Positions 7,878 to 15,099 of a stretch of 53,550 nucleotides of DNA are shown piece after piece. The first letter of the stretch is position 1. Every line of letters begins with the position of its first letter. Origin of the DNA: Symbiobacterium sp. Its GTDB lineage: Bacteria; Bacillota; Sulfobacillia; UBA995; UBA9673. Position numbers and translations under genes: made by a program. The stretch covers positions 1 through 53,550 of the forward strand of contig DYFB01000072.1 in NCBI GenBank assembly GCA_020725405.1, in the 5' to 3' direction. The notes under the pieces were generated by a model. It ran no database searches, was not told the origin of the DNA, and worked only from the letters and a program-made list of their open reading frames with translations.

Positions 7878-9245
7878 GTGTCCTTTTCGCAGTTAACGGA
7901 CAAACTGAACCAGGTCTTCCGGCACCTGCGCGGTCGCGGAAAGCTGACCGAGCGCGACGTCGACGAGGCCATGCGCCAGATCAGGCTGGCCCTTCTCGAG
8001 GCCGACGTCAACTACAAGGTCGTTAAGGAGTTCACGGCCTCGGTCCGAGAAAAGGCCGTCGGGCGCGAAGTGCTCGACAGCGTCACCCCGGCCCAACAGG
8101 TGGTCAAGATCGTCCATGAGGAACTCACCGCCCTCATGGGTAGGGCGCGGGCGGGGCTGACCTTCTCTCCGCGACCGCCGTCAGTCGTGATGCTGGTAGG
8201 GCTCCACGGCGCCGGGAAGACGACGGCAGCCGTCAAGCTGGCTCACCACCTGCGGAGTCAGGGACACCGGCCGCTGCTCGTAGCGGCCGACCTCCGGCGG
8301 CCGGCGGCCCAGGACCAGCTGGCTACGCTTGGCCGGGAGAGCGGGCTTCAAGTTTGGGCCGGAGCACCCCGAAAGGCGCCGGTCGATCCGGATGGCCCGC
8401 AGGTGACGGCGGCGACGCTCGAGGTCGTCGCTTCGGGCCTGACCGAGGCCCGCCGGAGCGGCTGTGATGTGGTCATCCTGGATACGGGCGGCCGCCTCCA
8501 CGTCGACGAGACCCTCATGGAGGAGCTGAAGGCGGTCCGAAAGGCCGCCGCCCCGTCCGAGGTACTTCTCGTAGTGGACGCCATGACGGGCCAGGATGCC
8601 GTCAACGTTGCTGAGGTCTTCGCCCGGGAGGTCGGTATTGACGGGCTCATCCTGACCAAGCTCGACGGTGACGCCCGGGGAGGGGCGGCCCTGTCGGTGA
8701 GGGCCGTTACGGGGCGACCCATCAAATTCGTGGGAACGGGTGAGAAGGTCAAGGACCTCGAGCCGTTCCACCCGGACCGCATGGCCTCACGCATCCTGGG
8801 GATGGGTGACGTGGTAACCCTGGTCGAGAGGGCCGAAGCAGCCCTCGACGCCGCTAAGGCCGTCGAGTTGCAGAAGAAGCTGCGCCGGGACGAGTTCACC
8901 CTCGAGGACTTCCTCGACCAGTTGCGGCAGGTCCGGAAGATGGGGTCGTTCCAGGAGCTTCTCGGCCTTCTCCCGGGGGTCGGTCGGATGAAGGAACTGC
9001 GTAATCTGCAGGTGGACGAGAAGGAGTTCAGCCGGGTCGAGGCCATCATCCTGTCGATGACCCGACAGGAGAGGCGCGACCCGTCGATAATCGACGGAAG
9101 CCGGCGACGCCGTATCGCGGCCGGCAGCGGAACGTCAACCGCTGACGTCAACCGTCTCCTCAAGCAGTACTCGGAGACCCGGAAGCTTATCCGCCGCCTG
9201 GCCGGAACGGGGCGGGACGCCCGCGGACTTGGACGGCTCTTCTGA
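7878..9245 (+). CDS. ffh: Signal recognition particle protein Ffh
   Basis: Ffh binds SRP RNA and the signal peptides of nascent chains. The 455-residue protein has an N-domain starting FSQLTDKLNQVFRHL, G-domain motifs GLHGAGKTT (108-116), ADLRRPAAQDQL, TKLDGDARGG and FVGTGEKVKDL, and a C-terminal M-domain (about 300-455) with LLGLLPGV and a basic tail. The G3 motif is DTGGR (202-206) where the family has DTAGR. The GTG at 7878 with GGGGAG 7 nt upstream is preferred over an in-frame GTG at 7854, which would sit at the predicted transcription start. The gene is separated from ftsY by its own promoter and precedes rpsP. Confidence 0.95.
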   Translation: MSFSQLTDKLNQVFRHLRGRGKLTERDVDEAMRQIRLALLEADVNYKVVKEFTASVREKAVGREVLDSVTPAQQVVKIVHEELTALMGRARAGLTFSPRPPSVVMLVGLHGAGKTTAAVKLAHHLRSQGHRPLLVAADLRRPAAQDQLATLGRESGLQVWAGAPRKAPVDPDGPQVTAATLEVVASGLTEARRSGCDVVILDTGGRLHVDETLMEELKAVRKAAAPSEVLLVVDAMTGQDAVNVAEVFAREVGIDGLILTKLDGDARGGAALSVRAVTGRPIKFVGTGEKVKDLEPFHPDRMASRILGMGDVVTLVERAEAALDAAKAVELQKKLRRDEFTLEDFLDQLRQVRKMGSFQELLGLLPGVGRMKELRNLQVDEKEFSRVEAIILSMTRQERRDPSIIDGSRRRRIAAGSGTSTADVNRLLKQYSETRKLIRRLAGTGRDARGLGRLF

Positions 9246-9277
9246 GGCCGATCGACGACCCGCTTCCGGACCGTTGT

Positions 9278-9305
9278 CGAACCGTTGGTGCCGAACCGTT
9301 GGTGC
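9278..9305 (+). repeat. Perfect 14-bp tandem repeat before rpsP
   Basis: CGAACCGTTGGTGC occurs twice head to tail (9278-9291, 9292-9305), with a degenerate earlier copy around 9267-9277. It lies in the ffh-rpsP gap, directly before the rpsP Shine-Dalgarno. It could be chance slippage or a binding site for a regulator or ribosomal protein. Confidence 0.8.
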
Positions 9306-9332
9306 AAGAGATGCAGGAGGTGAGTCCGAACA

Positions 9333-9623
9333 GTGGCGGTTAAGATCAGACTCCGCCGGGTCGGGGCGAAGAAGTCGCCGGCCTACCGGGTGGTGGTGGC
9401 CGACGCCCGCTCGCCGCGCGACGGGCGGTTCATCGAGGAGTTGGGGCACTACAACCCGTCAGCTCCCGAGCCGGTGTTCAAGGTCGACCACGAGCGAGCC
9501 CTCTCGTGGCTCGAGCGCGGGGCTCAGCCGACCGACACGGTCCTGGCCCTGTTCCGCCAGGAAGGCCTGATGAAGGCCTTCGAGGAGAAGCGTCGGGCGG
9601 CCCGGACCGAGGCTCAGGCCTGA
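9333..9623 (+). CDS. rpsP: 30S ribosomal protein S16
   Basis: S16 is a primary 16S rRNA-binding protein of the small subunit. The 96-residue product starts [24 protein letters not shown], the conserved S16 N-terminus, and continues with [13 protein letters not shown]. The GTG start has AGGAGGTGAG at 9316-9325. It opens the standard rpsP-khpA-rimM-trmD-rplS cluster. Confidence 0.97.
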   Translation: MAVKIRLRRVGAKKSPAYRVVVADARSPRDGRFIEELGHYNPSAPEPVFKVDHERALSWLERGAQPTDTVLALFRQEGLMKAFEEKRRAARTEAQA

Positions 9624-9639
9624 TCGGGGGCTGGCGGTC

Positions 9640-9885
9640 ATGAGGAGCGTCGAGCTCTTGCGGGTCCTGGCGCGGGCTCTCGTCTCGCGCCCGGATCGAG
9701 TCCAGGTCACGGAGATGGAGCGCGAGACTCACGTCGTGCTCTCCTTGGAGGTCGCGGAAGAGGACGTCGGGCGGGTGATCGGCCGCGAAGGCCAGATCAT
9801 CAAGGCTATCCGCAAGGTCATCCGGACGACCGGCGGACCGCGGGGGAAGAAGACCGTTGTCGAAGTGGTCGGGCGGGGCGACTGA
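9640..9885 (+). CDS. khpA: KH domain RNA-binding protein KhpA
   Basis: KhpA (YlqC) is a small KH-domain protein that in Firmicutes pairs with KhpB to bind RNA and influence cell division and elongation. The 81-residue product consists almost entirely of one KH fold, with the GxxG loop in VIGREGQIIKAIRK. It starts at an ATG 14 nt after rpsP, with only a weak GGGGGCT upstream. It sits between rpsP and rimM as usual. The KhpB partner is not in the window. Confidence 0.93.
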   Translation: MRSVELLRVLARALVSRPDRVQVTEMERETHVVLSLEVAEEDVGRVIGREGQIIKAIRKVIRTTGGPRGKKTVVEVVGRGD

Positions 9886-10447
9886 GGGGCGCAGCACGAC
9901 CCGCGGCCCCGAGTTCGTGGCTGTAGGGCTGGTGGTCGGAGCGGCCGATGTTACCGGAGCGGTGAGCGTGAGGTCCCTCAGCGACTTCCCGGAGCGGCTC
10001 CTGGAGCTCGAAGAGGTCCGGGTGACCTCGACCGGGCCCCTGGGGCGTCGCTCGGAATGGCGCAAGGTCGTCTCCGCCGAACGGCGGGGCGACCGCTACG
10101 CACTGAAGCTCGAGGGTGTCGCCGGGCGGGAGCAGGCGGCCGCCCTCCGGGGGGCTGTGCTGGAGATACCGGTCGCGGAGGTGCGCCCCCTGCCTCCGGG
10201 ACACTGGTACAGGTTCGAGATAATCGGACTCGAGGTCGTGGACGAGACCGGCCGCCGTCTCGGGCGGGTCCGGGACATTCTGGAGACCGGGGCCAATGAC
10301 GTCTACGTGGTTCTCCCGGACGGCGCGGAGGGAGCGCGGGACGAGATACTGCTCCCCGCCCTGAAAGACGTGGTCCTCGAGGTCGACCTTGAGGCGGGCC
10401 GCATGGTCGTCCGTCCTCCGCGGGTGTGGGGCAGAGATGAGGATTGA
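9857..10447 (+). CDS. rimM: Ribosome maturation factor RimM
   Basis: RimM binds S19 and helps mature the 30S head domain. The product has the N-terminal barrel ([16 protein letters not shown], then LLELEEVRV and [18 protein letters not shown]) and the C-terminal PRC-barrel ([19 protein letters not shown], then [16 protein letters not shown]), and ends in GRMVVRPP as the family does. The start is uncertain: TTG at 9857 has GGGGGAAG 7 nt upstream and gives 196 residues, overlapping khpA; GTG at 9917 gives 176 residues, nearer the family length, but lacks a ribosome binding site. trmD overlaps its 3' end. Confidence 0.93.
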   Translation: MSKWSGGATEGRSTTRGPEFVAVGLVVGAADVTGAVSVRSLSDFPERLLELEEVRVTSTGPLGRRSEWRKVVSAERRGDRYALKLEGVAGREQAAALRGAVLEIPVAEVRPLPPGHWYRFEIIGLEVVDETGRRLGRVRDILETGANDVYVVLPDGAEGARDEILLPALKDVVLEVDLEAGRMVVRPPRVWGRDED

Positions 10448-11303
10448 CGTCCTGACCCTCTTCCCGGAGATGTTCGCCGGCCCCCTGGACTCGAGTATCC
10501 TGGGCAGGGCGAGAGCGAGCGGGCTGGTCGAGGTGGTCGTGCACGACATTCGCGACTACACTGACGACCGCCACCGGACGGCGGACGACTACCCCTACGG
10601 GGGCGGCGCCGGGATGGTCCTCAAGGCCGACCCGATCTTCCGGGCGGTTGACAGCCTGGCTCCCGGGTGGCAGACTGCCGGTGGGGGCGCGGGCAAGATC
10701 CCGGGCCTGAGGTTTATCTACCTCACGCCCCAAGGGACCCCCCTCGACCAGGCGCTGGTCAGGCGGCTGTCCCGGGAGAAACGGCTCGTGCTGCTTGCCG
10801 GCCACTACGAGGGAGTCGACGAGCGGGTCCGGGAAGCCCTGGTCGACGAGGAGATTTCGATAGGCGATTATGTCCTGACCGGGGGTGAGCTCCCGGCGAT
10901 GGTCGTCATTGACGCCGTCGCGAGACTCCTCCCCGGGGTGCTGGGGCGGGAGGAGTCCGCGCTCGAGGAATCGTTCGCTGACGGCCTCCTTGAGCATCCG
11001 CACTACACGCGTCCGGCGGAGACGAGAGGACTGAGGGTCCCGGAGGTCCTTCTGTCGGGCCACCACGAGATGGTCCGCCGGTGGCGGAGACGGGAGTCCC
11101 TCCGGAGGACCCTCGAGCGTCGCCCGGAGCTCCTGCTCGAGGCCAGGTTGACGGCTGAGGACCACGCGATCCTCTGGGAGTTCGCCGGTGCGGGGACGCC
11201 GGCCGGCGCAGCCGGGACAGGGACGACAGCCGGGGACGGGGTTACCGCGCGGCCGGATGAGTCGGCCGGGGCCGGGACGCCGACCGGACGTTCTGAAGAG
11301 TGA
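10437..11303 (+). CDS. trmD: tRNA (guanine-N1)-methyltransferase TrmD
   Basis: TrmD makes m1G37 in tRNAs and so prevents frameshifting. The 288-residue protein starts [13 protein letters not shown] and carries the SPOUT knot motifs [29 protein letters not shown] and [13 protein letters not shown], plus EHPHYTRP. The ATG at 10437 lies inside the 3' end of rimM (11-nt overlap). After the catalytic core there is a tail of about 40 residues made of Gly, Ala, Thr and Pro that the family lacks; it looks like low-complexity sequence typical of several genes here. Confidence 0.96.
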   Translation: MRIDVLTLFPEMFAGPLDSSILGRARASGLVEVVVHDIRDYTDDRHRTADDYPYGGGAGMVLKADPIFRAVDSLAPGWQTAGGGAGKIPGLRFIYLTPQGTPLDQALVRRLSREKRLVLLAGHYEGVDERVREALVDEEISIGDYVLTGGELPAMVVIDAVARLLPGVLGREESALEESFADGLLEHPHYTRPAETRGLRVPEVLLSGHHEMVRRWRRRESLRRTLERRPELLLEARLTAEDHAILWEFAGAGTPAGAAGTGTTAGDGVTARPDESAGAGTPTGRSEE

Positions 11304-11319
11304 AGGGAGCAGGCCTGAA

Positions 11320-11667
11320 GTGGTGGAAATGGTCAAGCTGGTCGAGGGTAAGCACATGAAGGACGCTATCCCGGAGTTCCGCCCGGGCGACACCGTAAGG
11401 GTCAGCTTCAAGGTCGTCGAAGGAGGGCGCGAGCGCGTCCAGCCGTTCGAGGGCATCGTCATCAAGCGGCGGGGCAGCGGGATGAGCGAGACCTTCACCG
11501 TCCGCCGGGTGACCTACGGAGTCGGGGTGGAGCGGACCTTCCCGCTCCATTCGCCGAGACTCGAGGGTGTGACGGTCCTGCGGCAAGGGCAGGTCCGCCG
11601 GAGCCGCCTGTACTACCTCCGCGAGCGGCTCGGAAAGGCGGCTCGGGTCAAAGAGCGGAAGAGATAG
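11320..11667 (+). CDS. rplS: 50S ribosomal protein L19
   Basis: L19 sits at the 30S-50S interface. The product contains [51 protein letters not shown] and [19 protein letters not shown], all diagnostic of L19. The open frame extends upstream through trmD, so the start must be chosen: GTG at 11320 has AGGGAG at 11304-11309 with 10-nt spacing and gives 115 residues, the family length. ATG at 11329 is an alternative. Confidence 0.95.
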   Translation: MVEMVKLVEGKHMKDAIPEFRPGDTVRVSFKVVEGGRERVQPFEGIVIKRRGSGMSETFTVRRVTYGVGVERTFPLHSPRLEGVTVLRQGQVRRSRLYYLRERLGKAARVKERKR

Positions 11668-11679
11668 CGAGGGCCGGGC

Positions 11680-12216
11680 GTGTCTTCGGGGCGTTTTAGA
11701 TGGGCCCTTGACGCCCTGGAGACTTTCGCCGTCGCGGCCATTCTCGCTCTCGTCGTCCGAACGTACTTCATCGGCTCGTTCATCGTTGTGGGCGACTCGA
11801 TGAGGCCTGCTCTCCGGGACGGCGAGCGGGTTTTCATCTGGCGTGCCGCGTACTTGTTGGGCGAGCCGGAACGCGGGGACGTTATCGTCTTCCGCTACCC
11901 GCTCGACCCGACCCGGGACTTTGTGAAGCGGGTTGTCGGGCTTCCCGGGGAGGAAATCGAGATCCGCGCCGGGCGGGTCATCATCAACGGCTTCCTCTAC
12001 ACGGAGCCGCCGACCGTGGAGCCGGACCGGTCGAGCTACCCGGCCACCCGGGTGCCGGAGGACAGCGTCTTCGTCCTCGGCGACAACCGGCGGGTCAGCG
12101 AGGATAGCCGGTTTTTCGGACCTGTGCCGCTGGCGGAAGTCAAGGGAGAAGTCTTCCTGATCTACTGGCCGCCCGGACAGATCGGCCTACTCGGCGCGGC
12201 GGAGGGGGGACCATGA
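11680..12216 (+). CDS. lepB: Signal peptidase I (first of two tandem copies)
   Basis: Type I signal peptidase removes signal peptides from exported proteins at the outer face of the membrane. The 178-residue protein has one N-terminal membrane segment (about residues 15-32), then GDSMRPAL with catalytic Ser40, RDFVKRVVGLPGE with catalytic Lys83, and the box E motif GDNRRVSEDSRFFG. All catalytic residues are present, so this copy should be a normal Ser/Lys enzyme. It follows rplS by 12 nt, a common rplS-lepB-rbgA order, and is followed 4 nt later by a second, divergent copy. Confidence 0.95.
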   Translation: MSSGRFRWALDALETFAVAAILALVVRTYFIGSFIVVGDSMRPALRDGERVFIWRAAYLLGEPERGDVIVFRYPLDPTRDFVKRVVGLPGEEIEIRAGRVIINGFLYTEPPTVEPDRSSYPATRVPEDSVFVLGDNRRVSEDSRFFGPVPLAEVKGEVFLIYWPPGQIGLLGAAEGGP

Positions 12217-12220
12217 CCTG

Positions 12221-12784
12221 ATGGGGATAGGCCGCGGGGAGGCCGTCGCCGCCCGGCGCCGGGACTTGTGGGCCCTGGTCTGGGATTGGGCGAAGACCCT
12301 GCTGCTTTGCCTGGCCGTGGCCCTGCCCCTCAGGATGTACGTCCTCGAATCGTTCACCATCGACGGCTCCTGCATGCGCCCGACCCTTGTCACCGGGCAG
12401 AGGGTCTTCGTCTGGAAACTCTCCTACCTCTGGTCCGCCCCGGCGAGAGGTGACATCATCGTCTTCCGTTACCCCCTCGATCCCTCCCGTGATTACGTCA
12501 AGCGGGTTATCGGTCTGCCGGGCGAGACGGTGGAGATCAGGAACGGAGTCGTCTACATCGACGGGCGGGCTCTCGACGAGAGAGCCTATCCGGTCACCCC
12601 TGACCGCCGCCGCTACCCGAATCTTCCCCCGCGCCTGATTCCCGAGGGGCACCTCTTCGTCCTTGGTGATAACCGCCCGGAGAGCGAGGACAGCCGGGTC
12701 TGGGGCCTGGTCCCCCTCGAGAACGTCAAAGGCCGGGCCGTCCTTCTTTGGTGGCCGGTCTGGCAGGCCACATGGCTAGGCTGA
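12221..12784 (+). CDS. Signal peptidase I paralogue with Cys at the nucleophile position
   Basis: This 187-residue protein has the whole type I signal peptidase layout: an N-terminal membrane helix (about 24-41), the active-site box, RDYVKRVIGLPGE with Lys94, and GDNRPESEDSRVWG. However, the active-site box is DGSCMRPTL: the residue directly before the conserved Met is Cys51 (TGC), and Ser50 is one position too early. In the family that position is the nucleophilic Ser. An engineered Ser-to-Cys E. coli LepB is known to keep some activity, so a thiol enzyme is possible; loss of activity or altered substrate choice are alternatives. It starts at ATG 12221 after GGAGGGGGG and overlaps rbgA. Confidence 0.88.
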   Translation: MGIGRGEAVAARRRDLWALVWDWAKTLLLCLAVALPLRMYVLESFTIDGSCMRPTLVTGQRVFVWKLSYLWSAPARGDIIVFRYPLDPSRDYVKRVIGLPGETVEIRNGVVYIDGRALDERAYPVTPDRRRYPNLPPRLIPEGHLFVLGDNRPESEDSRVWGLVPLENVKGRAVLLWWPVWQATWLG

Positions 12785-13689
12785 GCCGCTCCGACAGCGG
12801 GAGTCGCGCGACCGGGTCCGGCTGGTACCCGGGGGAGATGGCCCGGACCCGACGTCTGATCCGCGAGAACCTGCCCCTCGTCGGGCTCGTCATCGAGGTT
12901 GCCGACGCCCGCGCCCCGCGGGCGACGCGCCACCCGGACCTGAGACGACTCACCCCCGGCCGCCCCATTCTCACCGTCCTCAGCAAGGCCGATCTGGCCG
13001 ACCCGGGCGCGACCAGACGCTGGCTCGACGCCTTGAGCCGGGACTCGGGGCCTGATCGCGCCGCGGTGGCTTTCGCGGCCGGGAGCCGGGCCCCGGCCCG
13101 GGAAGTCTTGCGGCTTGCCCCCGAGCTCGCCCGGACGAGAGGCCCGCGGTCCCCGGTCCGGGCCATGGTCGTCGGTCTACCGAACGTGGGGAAGTCGACC
13201 CTCATCAACCGGCTCGTGGGGCGGGCCGCCGCCGGGACCGGCGACCGTCCGGGCGTCACCCGGGGTAAGCAGTGGCTCCGGGCCGGGGAGGGACTCGAGC
13301 TTCTCGATCTGCCGGGCATCCTGGTCCCGGGGAGCGTGCCCCGAAGGGCCGGCCTACTCCTCGCTCTCCTCGGCGTGCTCCCGGACCACGCTTACGACTC
13401 CCTCGAGGTCGCCCGCTGGGCCCTGGACCTCCTCGAGCGGGCCGACCGGCTCCCGCCCGAGGTCGGTCCGGCCGACGGGGAAGAGGGATCGGGAGACCCG
13501 AACCCCGGGGTCCGCGATGACCTCCTTGCCCGCTACGCGCTGGCCCGGGGGCACCTGAAGGCCGGAGGGCTTCCGGACCTCGAGCGCGCGGCGAGATCCC
13601 TCATAGGCGCCCTCCGTGTCGGCCGCCTGGGGCGCTTGACCTACGAGTTTCCCGGCGAGGACCCGGGGAAGGCCGGGTCGGGCTCGTGA
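12772..13689 (+). CDS. rbgA: RbgA/YlqF-like circularly permuted GTPase
   Basis: RbgA is a late 50S assembly GTPase. The 305-residue protein shows the permuted motif order: G4-like SKAD (71-74), then P-loop GLPNVGKST (from 135), TGDRPGVTRGKQW, then DLPG (Asp179), and a C-terminal helical domain. Three positions depart from the family: the N-terminal PGHM motif reads PGEM (Glu22), NKxD reads SKAD, and DTPG reads DLPG. The His of PGHM is His9 of Bacillus subtilis RbgA, linked to ribosome-stimulated GTP hydrolysis. ATG 12772 overlaps the end of the second signal peptidase gene; an upstream in-frame start is possible. The locus fits RbgA, but activity may differ. Confidence 0.85.
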   Translation: MARLSRSDSGSRATGSGWYPGEMARTRRLIRENLPLVGLVIEVADARAPRATRHPDLRRLTPGRPILTVLSKADLADPGATRRWLDALSRDSGPDRAAVAFAAGSRAPAREVLRLAPELARTRGPRSPVRAMVVGLPNVGKSTLINRLVGRAAAGTGDRPGVTRGKQWLRAGEGLELLDLPGILVPGSVPRRAGLLLALLGVLPDHAYDSLEVARWALDLLERADRLPPEVGPADGEEGSGDPNPGVRDDLLARYALARGHLKAGGLPDLERAARSLIGALRVGRLGRLTYEFPGEDPGKAGSGS

Positions 13690-14663
13690 CCGGCCGGAGG
13701 ACGGCCGGCCCTCCCGCCGGGCCACCGGGTGCGAACGGAGAACCCGCAGCCCCCCGGCCTGTGGGAGCCGGTGGACCCGCGGCCCACCGGCCTCTCGTGG
13801 CCGCGGAACTGGTGGACCCGTCGCGTCTCACCGTGGCCGAGCTGAGAGAGCTACTGGCGGGGCTGGCCATGCCTGTCCTCCACCGGGCCCAGGCCGAGGA
13901 CATCGAGCTCCTGCAGACCTGGGGCCGCCGCCTGGCTGCCGACCCGAGGGGCGGCGTTAGGCAGCTGGCCCAGAGGCTGCTAGACGCCGCTGCGGCCCTG
14001 CGGACCGAAAGGCGCCGGGTCGCCGCAATGCTCGAGGTCGAGGTCACCCTCTGTCCGGCCGAAGCCCTCCTGGTCGCCGGGGTCGACGAGGCCGGAAGAG
14101 GGCCGCTGGCCGGTCCGGTCGTGGCCGCGGCCGTCGTTCTCCGGCCGGGAGCCGTGGTGCCGGGGCTCGACGACTCCAAGCGGATTGCCGAAGACGTGCG
14201 GGAGGAAGTTTACAGCGAGGTGCTGAAGGCGAGCCTCCATGTCGGGGTGGGTATCGCGGGGACCGCCCTCGTCGAGAGGTTGAACATCGTCGGGGCGACC
14301 CGCCTGGCGATGAGGCGGGCGGTGGGGGCCCTCGAGCGGCGCCCGGACTACGTCCTCGTGGACGGCTTCCGCGTGCCGGATCTCGAGCTTCCCCAGCGGG
14401 GGGTCATCGGCGGCGACGCCACCTGCGCGTCGATAGCTGCCGCCTCGGTGGTGGCCAAGGTCACGCGGGACCGGATCATGCGCAAGGTGGCCCGCCGGTA
14501 CCCGGGCTACGGGTTCGAGAGGAACAAGGGCTATGCGACCCGCGAGCACTGGGCCGCCCTCCGGCGGCTGGGACCGTGTCCCGCCCACCGGCTCAGCTTC
14601 CTCCGGAAGGGCGGAGAGTCCCTCGAGACCACCGAGCCCGAGGACGGGAGGTCTCCCGGGTGA
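13686..14663 (+). CDS. rnhB: Ribonuclease HII
   Basis: RNase HII cuts the RNA strand of RNA-DNA hybrids and removes single ribonucleotides from DNA. The 325-residue product has the catalytic N-terminus of the core at VAGVDEAGRGPLAGPVVAA (residues about 132-150), DDSKRIAEDVREEVY, YVLVDGF, and ATCASIAAASVVAKVTRDR. About 125 residues precede the core: a Pro/Gly/Ala-rich stretch, then a helical module (LTVAELRELLAGL onward) comparable to but longer than the N-terminal module of Bacillus RnhB. Start GTG at 13686 overlaps the rbgA stop as GTGA. Confidence 0.95.
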   Translation: MTGRRTAGPPAGPPGANGEPAAPRPVGAGGPAAHRPLVAAELVDPSRLTVAELRELLAGLAMPVLHRAQAEDIELLQTWGRRLAADPRGGVRQLAQRLLDAAAALRTERRRVAAMLEVEVTLCPAEALLVAGVDEAGRGPLAGPVVAAAVVLRPGAVVPGLDDSKRIAEDVREEVYSEVLKASLHVGVGIAGTALVERLNIVGATRLAMRRAVGALERRPDYVLVDGFRVPDLELPQRGVIGGDATCASIAAASVVAKVTRDRIMRKVARRYPGYGFERNKGYATREHWAALRRLGPCPAHRLSFLRKGGESLETTEPEDGRSPG

Positions 14664-15064
14664 TGAACACCGGAGACGACGGTCCGGGCCGCCCGGGCCG
14701 TCCGGGCGGCGGCCCCGCCGCCCTGGGTCGGGCCGGGGAGGAGGCCGCCGGCCGGTATCTCGAGGCCCAGGGCTACCGGGTCGTCGAGCGGAACTACCGT
14801 TGCCGCTCGGGCGAGATAGACATAATCGCCCGGGACGGCGACGTGCTCTGCTTTGTCGAGGTGAAGGCCAGGCGGACCGGGGCCTACGGCCGGGGGATCG
14901 AGGCCGTGGAGGCGAGGAAGCGGCAGCGGATGCGGCGGGCGGCGGCCGGTTACCTGCAGAGATTCGGCTCGCATCCGCCGGTCTGCCGATTTGACGCGGC
15001 CGAGGTCTGGCTGAGCCCCGACGGCCGGCCGGACCAGGTGTGGCTCGTCCGGAACGCCTTCTGA
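14663..15064 (+). CDS. yraN: YraN/UPF0102 family nuclease-like protein
   Basis: UPF0102 proteins have a restriction-endonuclease-like fold and a poorly known role, usually next to rnhB and DNA uptake or recombination genes. The 133-residue product has GRAGEEAAGRYLEAQGYRV, then the core GEIDIIARDGDVLCFVEVKAR, whose E-x-D-x-(11)-ExK pattern matches the nuclease-like active site, and ends in FDAAEVWL. The ATG at 14663 overlaps the rnhB stop (TGATG) and has GGGAGGT upstream; GTG at 14660 is an alternative. The first 20 residues are Gly/Pro-rich. Confidence 0.92.
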   Translation: MNTGDDGPGRPGRPGGGPAALGRAGEEAAGRYLEAQGYRVVERNYRCRSGEIDIIARDGDVLCFVEVKARRTGAYGRGIEAVEARKRQRMRRAAAGYLQRFGSHPPVCRFDAAEVWLSPDGRPDQVWLVRNAF

Positions 15065-15099
15065 CAGGATGGCCCTCAGGGCGGAAGGGAGGACGAATC

